This document shows, piece after piece, positions 1 through 8,681 of a stretch of 64,000 nucleotides of DNA (position 1 is the first letter of the stretch; the number at the start of each line of letters is the position of its first letter). The stretch is from Stenotrophomonas sp. UBA2629 (GTDB taxonomy: Bacteria; Pseudomonadota; Gammaproteobacteria; Xanthomonadales; Xanthomonadaceae), in the NCBI GenBank assembly GCA_002359895.1, contig DEOB01000007.1, positions 88,444-152,443 on the forward strand. The letters are read 5' to 3'. Under the pieces are notes generated by a model. The model saw nothing but the letters and a program-made list of their open reading frames with translations. It was not told where the DNA came from and searched no databases. Both the position numbers and the translations under genes were made by a program.

Positions 1-558
1 TTTGATCTGGTCGTGTTGGATATCGGGCTGCCAAAACTCGATGGCCTGCGCGTGCTGGCCGGCATGCGCGAGCGCGGCGACCGGACTCCGGTGTTGATGC
101 TTACCGCACGCGACGGCATTGAGGACCGTGTGCAGGCATTGGATGTCGGTGCCGACGATTACCTCGGAAAACCCTTTGATTTCCGCGAATTCGAGGCGCG
201 TTGTCGGGTGCTGTTGCGACGTGCGCGTGGTCAGGCCAGTGAAGTGGTGCAGGTCGGCGGCTTCCAGTTCGACAACGCGGCGCACCGCGTGAGCCTGGAC
301 GGGGAGCTGATTGAACTGCCCAACCGTGAGTACCGGCTGCTGGAGATTCTGGTCGGGAAATTGGGCCAGGTTGTCGGCAAAGATGACATCGGCAATGGCC
401 TTTTCGGCTTTGACGATGAGGCTGGGCCCAACGCCATTGAGTTGTACATCGGGCGTCTGCGCAAAAAACTCAGTGGCGCGCCGCTGCGCATCACCACCGT
501 GCGCGGCGTGGGTTACATGCTGGAGACCAAGGGGGCTGAGGCGGATGCAAAACCCTGA
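1..558 (+). CDS. OmpR-family response regulator, TctD-like (5' end cut by window)
   Basis: Cytoplasmic DNA-binding response regulator; 185 residues are visible and the start lies before the window. The visible part opens inside the receiver domain with the phospho-acceptor Asp in VLDIGLP (visible residue 7), the conserved Thr in MLTAR (35) and Lys in GKPF (57). A winged-helix Trans_reg_C domain follows (about 90-178), ending in the typical TVRGVGYML. The next gene starts 14 bases before this stop, so the pair is translationally coupled with its histidine kinase. A periplasmic binding protein is the third gene, the arrangement of nutrient-sensing TctD/TctE- and PgtA/B/C-type systems. The ligand is unknown; family assignment is firm, the TctD label is by similarity and context. 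Confidence 0.9.
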   Translation, partial: FDLVVLDIGLPKLDGLRVLAGMRERGDRTPVLMLTARDGIEDRVQALDVGADDYLGKPFDFREFEARCRVLLRRARGQASEVVQVGGFQFDNAAHRVSLDGELIELPNREYRLLEILVGKLGQVVGKDDIGNGLFGFDDEAGPNAIELYIGRLRKKLSGAPLRITTVRGVGYMLETKGAEADAKP

Positions 559-1930
559 TGCCCCGGCGCCCATATCGCTGAGGCGCACGCTGCTGCTGTA
601 CCTCGGTGTGCTGCTGGCAGTGTTTGCGGTGGCGCTGCTGTTTGCCGCGCGCGACTACGGCCAGCGGGCCGCCAACCGTTCCTACGATCACCTGTTGGTG
701 TCCTCGGCACTGTCCATCGCCGATTCGGTGGCCCTGGTTGAGGGCCAGTGGCAGGTGGACCTGCCGTATGCGGCGCTGGATCTGTTGTCGATGGCCGAAG
801 AGGACCGCGTGTTCTACCGCGTGGCCGACAGCCAGGGCCGGTTGATCACCGGCTATGCCGATCTGCCTGCGCCGCGTCGCACGCCGGATAATCGCCCGCA
901 GTTGTTCGACGCCCAGTACAGCGGTGAGGCCGTGCGCTTTGTGGTGGTCACACGCAGCTTCGCAGCGGCCTCGGCGCAGGGCGAAGTGCAGGTACAGGTG
1001 GGGCAGACCCGCCGCGCCCGTGCGCTGCTTGCGCAGGAGATGGTGAACCGCGCGCTGTTGGCCATCAGCCTGTTGTCGGGGTTGCTGTTGGCCTTGGTCG
1101 CCTTTGCGGTGCACCGCGTATTCCGGCCGCTGGTGCGGGTGGAGCGTGAGTTGTCACGTCGTGAGCCCTCTGATCTCAGGCCACTGGATGCACGCGTGCC
1201 GCGCGAGATGGACCAGATGGTGGCCGCGTTGAATCGCTTCATGGAGCGCCTTTCCAGCAGCAACGAAACCCTGCGTGCGTTCATGGCCGAAGCTGCACAC
1301 CAGATGCGCACGCCGCTGGCGGCGCTGCGTGCGCAGGCGCAGTTGGCGCTGGACGACGAAGACCCGCAGGACATGCATCGCAGCCTGCAGGCCATCGAGC
1401 GCAACGCCACGCATATGAGCCGCCTGCTCAACCAACTGCTCAGCGATGCCAGCGTCATCCATCGCTCGCATCTGCAGCGTTTTCAATCGGTGGATTTGGC
1501 CGAGATCGTGCACCAGGCCCTGCACGAGGCCTTGCCACAGGCCGGGCCCGTGCCACGCGTACAACTGGCCATGACCAATGCCGGCGTGCAGGTCAACGGC
1601 GATGCCTTGCTATTGCGTGAGGCGATCAAAAACCTGGTGGACAACGCACTCAAGTACGGCGACAACAAAGCACTGCAGATCGCGTTGACCGTGGATGAAA
1701 AGCATGTCGTGCTGACCATTGCCGACCACGGCCCGGGCATCACCGCAGCCGATGCCGAGCGCGTTTTCGAGCGTTTTGGACGCGGCGAAAACGCGCCAGC
1801 AGGCGGCGCCGGGTTGGGGCTGGCCATCGTCAAGCGCGTGGTGGACAGCCATGGTGGAAACATCGACCTGAGCAATCGTCCACAAGGCGGTTTGGTAGCC
1901 ACCATTCGCCTGCCCAGGAGTGGGGCATGA
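545..1930 (+). CDS. Sensor histidine kinase, TctE-like
   Basis: Inner-membrane sensor kinase of 461 residues that would phosphorylate the regulator encoded just upstream. Membrane segments are at about 15-36 and 168-193 and enclose a periplasmic sensor of about 130 residues, the layout of the 2CSK_N/TctE group. The H-box is AEAAHQMRTPLAAL with His at about 252, followed by an N-box (NLVDNALKYGD), DHGPGI and GAGLGLAI of the ATPase domain. I chose the ATG at 545 because it overlaps the regulator stop and gives a short cytoplasmic N-terminus; a longer in-frame reading starting upstream would run through the regulator gene. Its stop overlaps the binding-protein start (ATGA), so all three are one operon. 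Confidence 0.9.
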   Translation: MQNPDAPAPISLRRTLLLYLGVLLAVFAVALLFAARDYGQRAANRSYDHLLVSSALSIADSVALVEGQWQVDLPYAALDLLSMAEEDRVFYRVADSQGRLITGYADLPAPRRTPDNRPQLFDAQYSGEAVRFVVVTRSFAAASAQGEVQVQVGQTRRARALLAQEMVNRALLAISLLSGLLLALVAFAVHRVFRPLVRVERELSRREPSDLRPLDARVPREMDQMVAALNRFMERLSSSNETLRAFMAEAAHQMRTPLAALRAQAQLALDDEDPQDMHRSLQAIERNATHMSRLLNQLLSDASVIHRSHLQRFQSVDLAEIVHQALHEALPQAGPVPRVQLAMTNAGVQVNGDALLLREAIKNLVDNALKYGDNKALQIALTVDEKHVVLTIADHGPGITAADAERVFERFGRGENAPAGGAGLGLAIVKRVVDSHGGNIDLSNRPQGGLVATIRLPRSGA

Positions 1931-2982
1931 AACAACTGTTCGCAATGCTGTTGGTGGCGCTGTTTGCAGCGCCTGCGCAGGCAGCGCCCGGCGACGTGCA
2001 GCGCTTTCCGGCACAGGGGCCTGTCACCGCGCAGCTGCGCATCCATGGCACTACCGACATCGAAGTGTTTGCCGTGGTGATCGCCGACTACCAGCGGCTT
2101 TATCCCGGCACCGAGGTGGTCTACGAGGACATCATCACCCAGGATCTGTATGCACGTTACCTGCGTGACCGACAGTTGCCGACCTCGCCGGACGTGTTGA
2201 TTTCCAGCGGTATGGATCTACAGACGAAGCTGGTCAACGACGGCCACGCACTGGCGCATCGTTCGCCACAGACCGATGCGGTGCCGGCATGGGCGAAGTG
2301 GCGCAACGAGGCCTTCGGCATCAGCTACGAGCCGGTCGCAATGGTCTACAACACGCGTGCATTGCCCGCTGCCAAGGTGCCGCACACCCGCCGCCAGCTG
2401 TTGGACCTGCTGCGTGCCGAAGGCGCGCCCCTGCGCGGCAAGGTGGGGACGTATGACATCGAACGCAGCAGCGTGGGCTATCTGTTGGCTACCCAGGACG
2501 CGCAGCGCGGCAGCATTGCCAGCGCATTGCTGGCTGCACTGGGCGACAACGGCGTGGTGCGAGAGGAACGCACCGGCGTGCTGCTGGACAAGGTGAGCAG
2601 GGGCGAGTTGTCGCTGGTCTACAACGTGTTGGGTTCGTATGCACAAGCGCGCATTGATGCGGGCGCATCGCTGGGCATCGTCGAGCCGGAGGACTACACC
2701 TTGGTGGTACTGCGCACGGCAGTGATCCCGCGCACCAGTGCGCACGTGGTCGAAGCCAAGCGCTTTCTGGACTACCTGCTGTCACCACGTGGTCAGCAGG
2801 TGCTGTCACGCGAAGCGCGATTGATGCCGATCATTCAAGGCAATGGCGGCGACAGCGACCCGGCACGTAACCTGCGTCCGATTCAACTGGGGCCGGGTTT
2901 GCTGGTGTATCTGGATGCGTTGAAGCGGCGCCAGTTTCTGGATGTCTGGCGCAGCAGCGTGGTGGAGCCGGGTAAGAAGTAG
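1927..2982 (+). CDS. Periplasmic iron/organic-acid type substrate-binding protein, orphan
   Basis: Extracellular solute-binding protein of 351 residues with a clear signal peptide (cleavage near AQAA, residue 20) and the two-lobe SBP_bac fold (IHGTTDIEVF at the start of lobe 1, EAFGISYEPVAMVYNT at the hinge, ending in FLDYLLSPRGQQVL). The start overlaps the kinase stop by four bases. No permease or ATPase genes follow: the next gene is on the other strand. It is therefore more likely a ligand-presenting accessory sensor for the kinase, like PgtC of the phosphoglycerate system, than a transporter part; this role is an inference. It could still feed a permease encoded elsewhere. Confidence 0.85.
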   Translation: MKQLFAMLLVALFAAPAQAAPGDVQRFPAQGPVTAQLRIHGTTDIEVFAVVIADYQRLYPGTEVVYEDIITQDLYARYLRDRQLPTSPDVLISSGMDLQTKLVNDGHALAHRSPQTDAVPAWAKWRNEAFGISYEPVAMVYNTRALPAAKVPHTRRQLLDLLRAEGAPLRGKVGTYDIERSSVGYLLATQDAQRGSIASALLAALGDNGVVREERTGVLLDKVSRGELSLVYNVLGSYAQARIDAGASLGIVEPEDYTLVVLRTAVIPRTSAHVVEAKRFLDYLLSPRGQQVLSREARLMPIIQGNGGDSDPARNLRPIQLGPGLLVYLDALKRRQFLDVWRSSVVEPGKK

Positions 2983-3394
2983 GTGCGTGATTGCGGGCTT
3001 GAATGACGCGCCGGCACATGCGCTGACCGCAACCGGCGTCTCATGCCTTCTCCCGCGTGGCGGGACAGCAGCCCCCTTCTTTGGCGAAGTTGCGCGAAGG
3101 GCGGATGCGGGGATTTTGGCTTTTGCCGTGAAGCAGAGCCTGATGCAAAAGGCCTCCCCTCACCCCAACCCCTCTCCCGCGCGCGGGAGAAGGGCTTCAA
3201 GCACAAAAGCTCTTGATCCCTGCGGGCATCGTCGTGATCTGCACAGGTATCGCAGCGGTTGAACACCGGCTTGGCGGCGGTAGGTGTGGCCGATCCAAGA
3301 CATGCGACGAAGCAATCCCTTCTCCCGCGTGGCGGGACAGCAGCCCCCTTCTTGGGGGAAGGGGGCCGAAGGGCGGATGAGGGCAGCTCTGGAC
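2983..3394. repeat. Convergent spacer with palindromic repeats and a duplicated glnS tail
   Basis: Non-coding spacer between two converging genes. It holds an element beginning CTTCTCCCGCGTGGCGGGAC twice (3047-3110 and 3319-3390), each followed by a GAAGGGCGGATG motif, and a perfect palindrome (CTTCTCCCGCG / CGCGGGAGAAG) at 3172-3193. At about 3243-3292 there is a diverged copy of the last part of glnS (3405-3460), sharing GCGGTTGAACACCGGCTTGGC with a roughly 13-base gap, so the end of glnS plus its downstream element appears to have been duplicated in tandem. Confidence 0.7.
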
Positions 3395-5146
3395 TCAGCC
3401 AGCCCAGGTATCGCGCAAGGTCACGCTGCGGTTGAACACCGGCTTGGCAGCGGTGTGGTCGCGGCGGTCGGCGACAAAGTAACCCGTGCGCTCGAACTGG
3501 AACGACTGCTCCGGCGTAGCCAACGCAGCGGACGGCTCAACGTAACCGGTGACCACCTTGCGCGATTGCGGGTTCAGATAATCGCGGTAGGTTTTGCCTT
3601 CGGATTCGTCGTCCGGATTCTCCACTGAGAACAGGCGGTCGTACAGGCGTACTTCGGCTTCAACCGCGTGCTGGGCGCTCACCCAATGAATGGTGCCCTT
3701 GATCTTGCGGTTGGCACCTTCCATGCCCGGACGCGATTCCGGGTCCAGCCAGCCACGCAGTTCAATGATGTCACCGGCATCGTTCTTGATGACTTCATCG
3801 ACGCGGGCAATGCCGGCGCCGCGCAGGCGTACTTCGCCGCCGGGCACCAGGCGCTTCCAGCCCTTCGGCGGAACTTCGGCAAAATCTTCGCGCTCGATCC
3901 ACAGCTCGCGGCCGAACGGAATTTCACGCGTGCCAAAGCTCTCATCCTTGGGATGGTTGCTGAAGGTCAGCGTCTCTTCGTGGCCTTCCGGCAGGTTGGT
4001 CAGCACCAGCTTGATCGGGTCGATCACCGCCATGCGGCGCGCCGCTGCGCTGTCCAGATCCTCACGCAACGCACCTTCCAGTACGCTGAAGTCGATCATC
4101 GAGTTCTGCTTGGAGATGCCCACGCGCTCGGCGAACAGACGCATCGCCGCCGGGGTGTAGCCGCGACGACGCAGGCCCTGCAGGGTGGGCATGCGCGGGT
4201 CGTCCCAACCATTCACCAGGTTCTCGGTGACCAGCGCCATCAGCTTGCGCTTGCTCATCACCGTGTAGTTGATGTTCAAGCGCGAGAACTCGATCTGGCG
4301 CGGCTTGGCGGCTTCACGCGGCAGGCCCTTATCCACCAGCGGCTGGGTCAGCGCGTTGTCGTGGGCGTAGTCGACGTTGTCCACGCACCAGTCGTACAGC
4401 GGACGATGGTCTTCAAACTCCAGCGTGCACAGTGAGTGGGTGATGCCTTCCAGCGAATCGCCCAGCGCATGCGCGAAGTCGTACATCGGATAGATGGGCC
4501 AAGCGTTGCCGGTGTTCTGGTGTTCAACGTGCTTGATGCGGTAGATGGCCGGGTCACGCAGGTTGATGTTGCCGCTGGCCATGTCGATCTTGGCGCGCAC
4601 GGTGCGGGCACCATCGGGGAACTCACCGGCGCGCATGCGCGCGAACAGGTCCAGGTTTTCTTCGACGCTGCGCTCGCGGTACGGCGACGGGCGGCCCGGC
4701 TCGGTCAAGGTGCCGCGGTAGGCGCGCACTTCTTCGGCCGACAGGTCGCAGACATAGGCCTTGCCGTCACGGATCAGCTTCTGCGCAGCCAGGTAATAGG
4801 CGTCGAAATAATCCGAGGCGTGGCGCAGTTCGTTCCACTCAAAGCCCAGCCAGCGCACGTCGTCCTGGATGGCGGCCACGTATTCCGGGTCTTCCTTGGC
4901 CGGGTTGGTGTCGTCAAAACGCAGGTTGCACACGCCATTGAACTCGCCGGCAATGCCGAAGTTCAGGCAGATCGACTTGGCATGGCCAATGTGCAGGTAG
5001 CCATTGGGCTCGGGCGGGAAGCGGGTCTTGATGGCCGTGTGCTTGCCGCTGGCCAGGTCCTCACGGACGATCTGGCGGATGAAATCGCGCTTCTCGGCGG
5101 GGGCGGTTTCCGGCGTGGCGTCGGCGGCAGGCGTGTTCTCGGACAT
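3395..5146 (-). CDS. glnS: Glutaminyl-tRNA synthetase
   Basis: Class I aminoacyl-tRNA synthetase that charges tRNA-Gln in the cytoplasm; 583 residues, slightly longer than the E. coli enzyme. The ATP-binding signatures are visible: PPEPNGYLHIGHAKS near residue 46 and VMSKRK near 275. The anticodon-binding beta-barrels occupy the C-terminal third, beginning near VLTNLPEGHEET. I placed the start at the ATG beginning MSENTP; an in-frame TTG 33 bases upstream would add 11 residues with no family similarity. The gene stands alone, with converging neighbours on its left and a divergent DUF2007 gene on its right. Its cognate tRNA-Gln(UUG) gene is at 48853. Confidence 0.98.
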   Translation of the reverse strand: MSENTPAADATPETAPAEKRDFIRQIVREDLASGKHTAIKTRFPPEPNGYLHIGHAKSICLNFGIAGEFNGVCNLRFDDTNPAKEDPEYVAAIQDDVRWLGFEWNELRHASDYFDAYYLAAQKLIRDGKAYVCDLSAEEVRAYRGTLTEPGRPSPYRERSVEENLDLFARMRAGEFPDGARTVRAKIDMASGNINLRDPAIYRIKHVEHQNTGNAWPIYPMYDFAHALGDSLEGITHSLCTLEFEDHRPLYDWCVDNVDYAHDNALTQPLVDKGLPREAAKPRQIEFSRLNINYTVMSKRKLMALVTENLVNGWDDPRMPTLQGLRRRGYTPAAMRLFAERVGISKQNSMIDFSVLEGALREDLDSAAARRMAVIDPIKLVLTNLPEGHEETLTFSNHPKDESFGTREIPFGRELWIEREDFAEVPPKGWKRLVPGGEVRLRGAGIARVDEVIKNDAGDIIELRGWLDPESRPGMEGANRKIKGTIHWVSAQHAVEAEVRLYDRLFSVENPDDESEGKTYRDYLNPQSRKVVTGYVEPSAALATPEQSFQFERTGYFVADRRDHTAAKPVFNRSVTLRDTWAG

Positions 5147-5302
5147 GGGGAGCGCAGCGTTTTCTGAAGTAAACCGCAAGTTTAGCCGAGGCGGGCCCTG
5201 CCTGCCGCCGATGGGCCTATGCTGGGGCCGCGCAATGCCCTTACCCCATCAGCCGACCGCCGTGGTTGCCGCCGCGCCGGTCTGAACGGCCAAGGAGACG
5301 CC

Positions 5303-5569
5303 ATGCAGCTGGTTTATCAGACAAACAACCTGTTCGACGCGCATCTGGTCAAACATGCGCTGGAAGACGCCGGCATCCCGGCCTTTGTGTTCGGCGAATC
5401 GCTGCTGGGCGCGGGCGGTGAGCTGCCGATTTTTGGCCTGCTGCGGGTCTGCGTGCCCGATATGGCCAAGCCCGAAGCCGATGAAGTCGTCGCCGGCCTG
5501 GACTTGGACGCGGGGCTGGCCGACCCCATTTCAGATGAGGACGACGCGCCGGACTTTCTGCCGGCCTGA
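5303..5569 (+). CDS. DUF2007 family small protein
   Basis: Small soluble protein of 88 residues with the DUF2007 (putative signal-transducing protein) pattern: MQLVYQTNNLFDAHLVKHALEDAGI at the start, then a GELP..RVCVP beta-strand core and an acidic tail. The ATG at 5303 follows a good AAGGAGA ribosome site at about 5292-5298. The domain resembles the ferredoxin-like fold of PII-type proteins but no ligand is established, so the function is unknown. It lies 70 bases upstream of msrA on the same strand and may share its transcript. Confidence 0.85.
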   Translation: MQLVYQTNNLFDAHLVKHALEDAGIPAFVFGESLLGAGGELPIFGLLRVCVPDMAKPEADEVVAGLDLDAGLADPISDEDDAPDFLPA

Positions 5570-5638
5570 ATGCGGGGCCTGGCCACAATGGCTTCGGGAG
5601 CCAGTGGCATCACACACACATATTGGCGAGGAGTGATC

Positions 5639-6310
5639 ATGTTGGGAATCGGCCAAGGGCTGTTGGGCATCGGCGCGTTCAAGCAGCGCCTGCCGCGCCC
5701 GGAAGAAGCACTGCCGGGGCGCGATGCACCGCTGCCGCTGCACAACGTGCATTTCGTCAACGGCCAGCCGTTGCGCGATGATTTCACCGGCCTGCAGGTG
5801 CTGGACGTGGGCCTGGGCTGCTTCTGGGGTGCCGAACGCAAGTTCTGGCAGTTGCCTGGCGTGGTGAGCACGGCGGTGGGCTACCAAGGTGGCGTTACGC
5901 CCAACCCCACGTACGAGGAAGCGTGCTCGGGACTCACCGGCCATACCGAAGTGGTGCGGATCGTGTTTGACCCGGCGCAGGTCAGTTTGGACACCGTGCT
6001 GCGTACGTTCTGGGAGAACCATGACCCTACCCAAGGCATGCGCCAAGGTAACGACACCGGCACGCAATACCGCTCGGCCATCTACTGCCATACACAGGCG
6101 CAGTTGGAGGCGGTGATGGCCAGTCGTGAGGCTTATCAACAGCAGCTGCACGCGGCTGGCTACGGCGACATCACCACCGAGATCGCTTTCCCCGCACCGC
6201 CGTTCTACTACGCCGAGGATTACCACCAGCAGTACCTGGCCAAAAATCCAAACGGCTACTGCGGTATCGGTGGCACCGGCGTGAGTTGCCCGATCGGCCT
6301 GGATGTCTGA
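5639..6310 (+). CDS. msrA: Peptide methionine sulfoxide reductase A
   Basis: Reduces methionine-S-sulfoxide in proteins or free form; 223 residues. The catalytic GCFWGAE motif is present (near residue 60), followed by the EVVRI and DPTQ..QGNDTGTQYRS blocks, and the recycling cysteines lie in the C-terminal GYCGIGGTGVSCP. An N-terminal extension of about 50 residues before the core (LPGRD...LHNVHFVNG) is usual in Xanthomonadaceae and E. coli-type long MsrA. The start follows a GAGGAG ribosome site. The last eight bases overlap a flavodoxin-like gene, suggesting coexpression of repair and redox functions. Confidence 0.97.
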   Translation: MLGIGQGLLGIGAFKQRLPRPEEALPGRDAPLPLHNVHFVNGQPLRDDFTGLQVLDVGLGCFWGAERKFWQLPGVVSTAVGYQGGVTPNPTYEEACSGLTGHTEVVRIVFDPAQVSLDTVLRTFWENHDPTQGMRQGNDTGTQYRSAIYCHTQAQLEAVMASREAYQQQLHAAGYGDITTEIAFPAPPFYYAEDYHQQYLAKNPNGYCGIGGTGVSCPIGLDV

Positions 6311-6824
6311 GGTGATGGTTGCCACACCACGCCAGTTGCTGGTGGTGTGGCATGGCTTCACCGGCGCCACGCATGCGATGGCGGAAGCCTTGGTCGTCTC
6401 TGCCCGTGAAGTGGGTGGCGAGGCAGTGCACGTGCGCATGTTGCACGCCGCCGACGCGACGGCCGAGGATGTGTTGGGCGCAGATGCGGTGGTGTTCGCC
6501 ACACCGGAAACGTTGGCCTCGATCAGCGGGGCGATGAAGGATTTTTTCGATCGCAGTTACTACGCGCTGCTGGGTCGCTGCGAAGGCATGCCGTATGCGT
6601 TGTTGGTAACGGCCGGCTCGGACGGACACCCGACCATCGCCCAGTTGCAACGTATCGCGACCGGCCTGCGTTTGCGCGAAGTGGCCGAACCGTTGTTGCT
6701 GTGCACGCACGCCCAGACGCCGGAAGCGATTGCGGCGGTGAAGCAGGTGCCGGCACAGGAGTTGCGACGTGCAGAAGAGCTGGGCGCGCTATTGGCCGCA
6801 GGGCTGGAGCTGGGGGTGTTCTAG
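6303..6824 (+). CDS. Flavodoxin-like / NADPH-dependent FMN reductase family protein
   Basis: Predicted cytoplasmic flavoprotein of 173 residues. A flavodoxin-type FMN phosphate loop is recognisable in VVWHGFTGATHAMAEAL (residues about 14-30), then the FATPETLASISGAMKDFFDRSY block that in this fold carries the flavin ring contacts. It starts eight bases before the msrA stop and is probably cotranscribed and translationally coupled with it. It may supply reducing power or act as a quinone or azo reductase; the substrate cannot be read from the sequence. An internal ATG at 6315 is a possible alternative start. Confidence 0.8.
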   Translation: MSEVMVATPRQLLVVWHGFTGATHAMAEALVVSAREVGGEAVHVRMLHAADATAEDVLGADAVVFATPETLASISGAMKDFFDRSYYALLGRCEGMPYALLVTAGSDGHPTIAQLQRIATGLRLREVAEPLLLCTHAQTPEAIAAVKQVPAQELRRAEELGALLAAGLELGVF

Positions 6825-7004
6825 GCGCTGCTGTTGCTTTGCTCAAAGCCCCTCTCCCGCCTGCGGGAGAGGGGTTGGGGTGAGGGCGCTTTGAAAGCCC
6901 GTAGAGCGAAGAGCTGAAAGCCCCCTCATCCGCCCCTTCGGTGCACCTTCTCCCGTAAACGGGAGAAGGGGGGTATCACGCAACGCGTTGTCGGTGGGTT
7001 TGGC
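6825..7004. repeat. Pair of Xanthomonadaceae-type palindromic repeats between convergent genes
   Basis: Two palindromes fill the spacer. The first (6848-6890) has CCTCTCCCGC / GCGGGAGAGG followed by GGTTGGGGTGAGGGC; the second (6919-6971) runs CCCTCATCCGCCCCTTCGG then CTTCTCCCG / CGGGAGAAG. The arms GGGGTGAGGG and CCCCTCATCC of the two are partly complementary, so a longer paired structure is possible. Probably works as a bidirectional terminator for the flavodoxin-like gene and tal. Confidence 0.75.
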
Positions 7005-7970
7005 TCAGCGGCCCAACTCATCCGCAATGCGCTGACGCAATGCCTGCAGATCCTTGGCGAATGCATCGATGCCGGTTGCCAGCTTTTCAGTAGCCATCGC
7101 ATCGGCGGCCATGTCCGCATCGAACCGGGCTTCATCAATCGCGGCGACGGTCACCGCTTCGGCCGCACCTGCCACCAGCTTGCGTGGCAGCTCGCCGAAA
7201 TCGGCGTCCAGCTTTTCCAGCAGGTCCGGCGAGATGGTCAAACGATCACAGCCTGCCAGGGCTTCGATCTGTGCGGTGGAACGGAACGAGGCGCCCATCA
7301 CCACCGTCGGTGAACCGCGACGCTTGAACTCGGCAAACACGCCGCGCACGAACACCACGCCGGGGTCTTCGTCGATGCTGACCGGAGCTTGGCCGTTGGC
7401 CACGTACCAATCCAGAATGCGGCCGACAAACGGCGAGATCAAAAACGCGCCCGCTTCCGAGCAGGCCAGCGCCTGGGTCGGGTTGAAGATCAGCGTCAGG
7501 TTGCAGTCGATGCCTTCGGCCTGCAGCACGCGTGCGGCTTCCACGCCGGCCCAGGTGGCGGCGATCTTGATCAGCACCTTGCTGCGCGGCACGCCGGCCG
7601 CCTCATACATGGCGATGAACGCGCGTGCCTTGGCGATGGTGGCCTCGGTGTTGTGTGCCTGGTCGGCATCCACCTCGGTGGAGACGCGGCCGGGCACCAG
7701 CTCGGCCAGCATCGTGCCCACGCCCACGGTGAGGCGATCGACCACGGCGTTTGCGACAGACGTTGCATCGCCTGCTTGAGCACGGCCCCACTGCAGCTCG
7801 CGCTCGATCAGGCCGGCGTACACCGGCAGGTCGAGGGCCTTTTTCACCAACGTGGGGTTGGTGGTGCAGTCCACCGGGCGCAGGCGCTTGATGGCGTCGT
7901 AATCGCCGGTGTCGGCGACCACGACGGACAGGTCGCGCAACTGGGCGAGCTTGGAGGGGGCCTGGGTCAT
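7005..7970 (-). CDS. tal: Transaldolase
   Basis: Non-oxidative pentose-phosphate enzyme moving a dihydroxyacetone unit between sugar phosphates; 321 residues, matching TalA/TalB length. The Schiff-base lysine block is SKVLIKIAATWAG (near residue 135), followed by GIDCNLTLIF and the ISPFVGRILDWY signature; the N-terminal VDCTTNPTLV block is also present. The ATG is at 7970. It is followed 36 bases downstream of the rnk stop on the same strand, so the two may be cotranscribed. Its 3' end faces the repeat pair at 6825-7004. Confidence 0.97.
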   Translation of the reverse strand: MTQAPSKLAQLRDLSVVVADTGDYDAIKRLRPVDCTTNPTLVKKALDLPVYAGLIERELQWGRAQAGDATSVANAVVDRLTVGVGTMLAELVPGRVSTEVDADQAHNTEATIAKARAFIAMYEAAGVPRSKVLIKIAATWAGVEAARVLQAEGIDCNLTLIFNPTQALACSEAGAFLISPFVGRILDWYVANGQAPVSIDEDPGVVFVRGVFAEFKRRGSPTVVMGASFRSTAQIEALAGCDRLTISPDLLEKLDADFGELPRKLVAGAAEAVTVAAIDEARFDADMAADAMATEKLATGIDAFAKDLQALRQRIADELGR

Positions 7971-8006
7971 AACGTGTTCCTGTGATGCGGAGCCGACGTG
8001 CGGCGC

Positions 8007-8432
8007 TCAGCGGTTGAGGTCGCCAGCGGCTTCGGGCTGATAGTGGACGTTGGTCACGCGCAGACGCAACTGGCGGCCACCGGGCGCAGTCCAGTCGATG
8101 GTCTGGCCAACCGACAGGCCAAGCAGCGCGCTGCCCACCGGTGCCAGTACCGACACGTGGCCCTTGTCGAAATCCGCTTCGTGCGGGTAGACCAGGGTCA
8201 GGGAATGCTTTTCGTCGTGCAGTTCGTCAACGCATTCCACACGCGAATGCATGGTGACGATGCCTGCGGGAATTTCTTCCGGCGGCAGCACCTGTGCGCG
8301 CTCCAGCTCCAGTGACAGAGCGACGGCGGCAGGGTGCCGGCTCAGGGCCGGGGAGTCGAGCAGGGCTTCGAGGCGAGCCAGGTCGCGGCTCGAAACGGTG
8401 ATGGATGGCGGCAGACCGCTGCTACTGGTCAT
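8007..8432 (-). CDS. rnk: Nucleoside diphosphate kinase regulator Rnk
   Basis: GreA/GreB-related protein of 141 residues that in E. coli binds RNA polymerase in the secondary channel and affects NTP and alginate levels. The N-terminal short coiled-coil (ITVSSRDLARLEALLDS) is followed by a C-terminal FKBP-like domain (VTMHSRVECVDE..., LAPVGSALLGLSVGQTIDW, then LRVTNVHYQPEA). It lacks the long coiled-coil acidic tip of GreA. It lies upstream of tal on the same strand. Family confident; role in this organism inferred. Confidence 0.9.
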   Translation of the reverse strand: MTSSSGLPPSITVSSRDLARLEALLDSPALSRHPAAVALSLELERAQVLPPEEIPAGIVTMHSRVECVDELHDEKHSLTLVYPHEADFDKGHVSVLAPVGSALLGLSVGQTIDWTAPGGRQLRLRVTNVHYQPEAAGDLNR

Positions 8433-8477
8433 TGGATGTTCCTTATCTGTTGAAAAACTATTGAAAAAGCAAGCAAA

Positions 8478-8503
8478 AGGCGACGCCTTGTCGGCGCCGC
8501 CTG
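8478..8503 (-). terminator. Probable terminator of the ahpF-oxyR unit
   Basis: On the minus strand, about 180 bases past the oxyR stop, an imperfect GC-rich hairpin (AGGCG-GCGCC / AAGGCGTCGCCT arms) is followed by TTTTGCTTGCTTTTT. It ends just before the rnk gene on the same strand. Position and T-rich tail suggest intrinsic termination; the stem has mismatches. Confidence 0.5.
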
Positions 8504-8681
8504 ATCACTATTGTGCGGGTAACACGGGCCGGTTGCGACCCTGTACCGATCATGGGGCCGACCACGTCCGGATGCAATGTGGGGGCCGGGTATGTTCAGG
8601 TTTGTGGCAGGGCCGGCCCGAAAACGGGAGCTTCCGCTGACATCAGTCTGCGGGCTGGCGCAATGGGGGCGGCCCTCCTGC

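Noticed and set aside
2983..3394. Insertion sequence or transposon remnant
   Set aside because: Short palindromes and a gene-tail duplication only; no transposase frame or terminal repeats.
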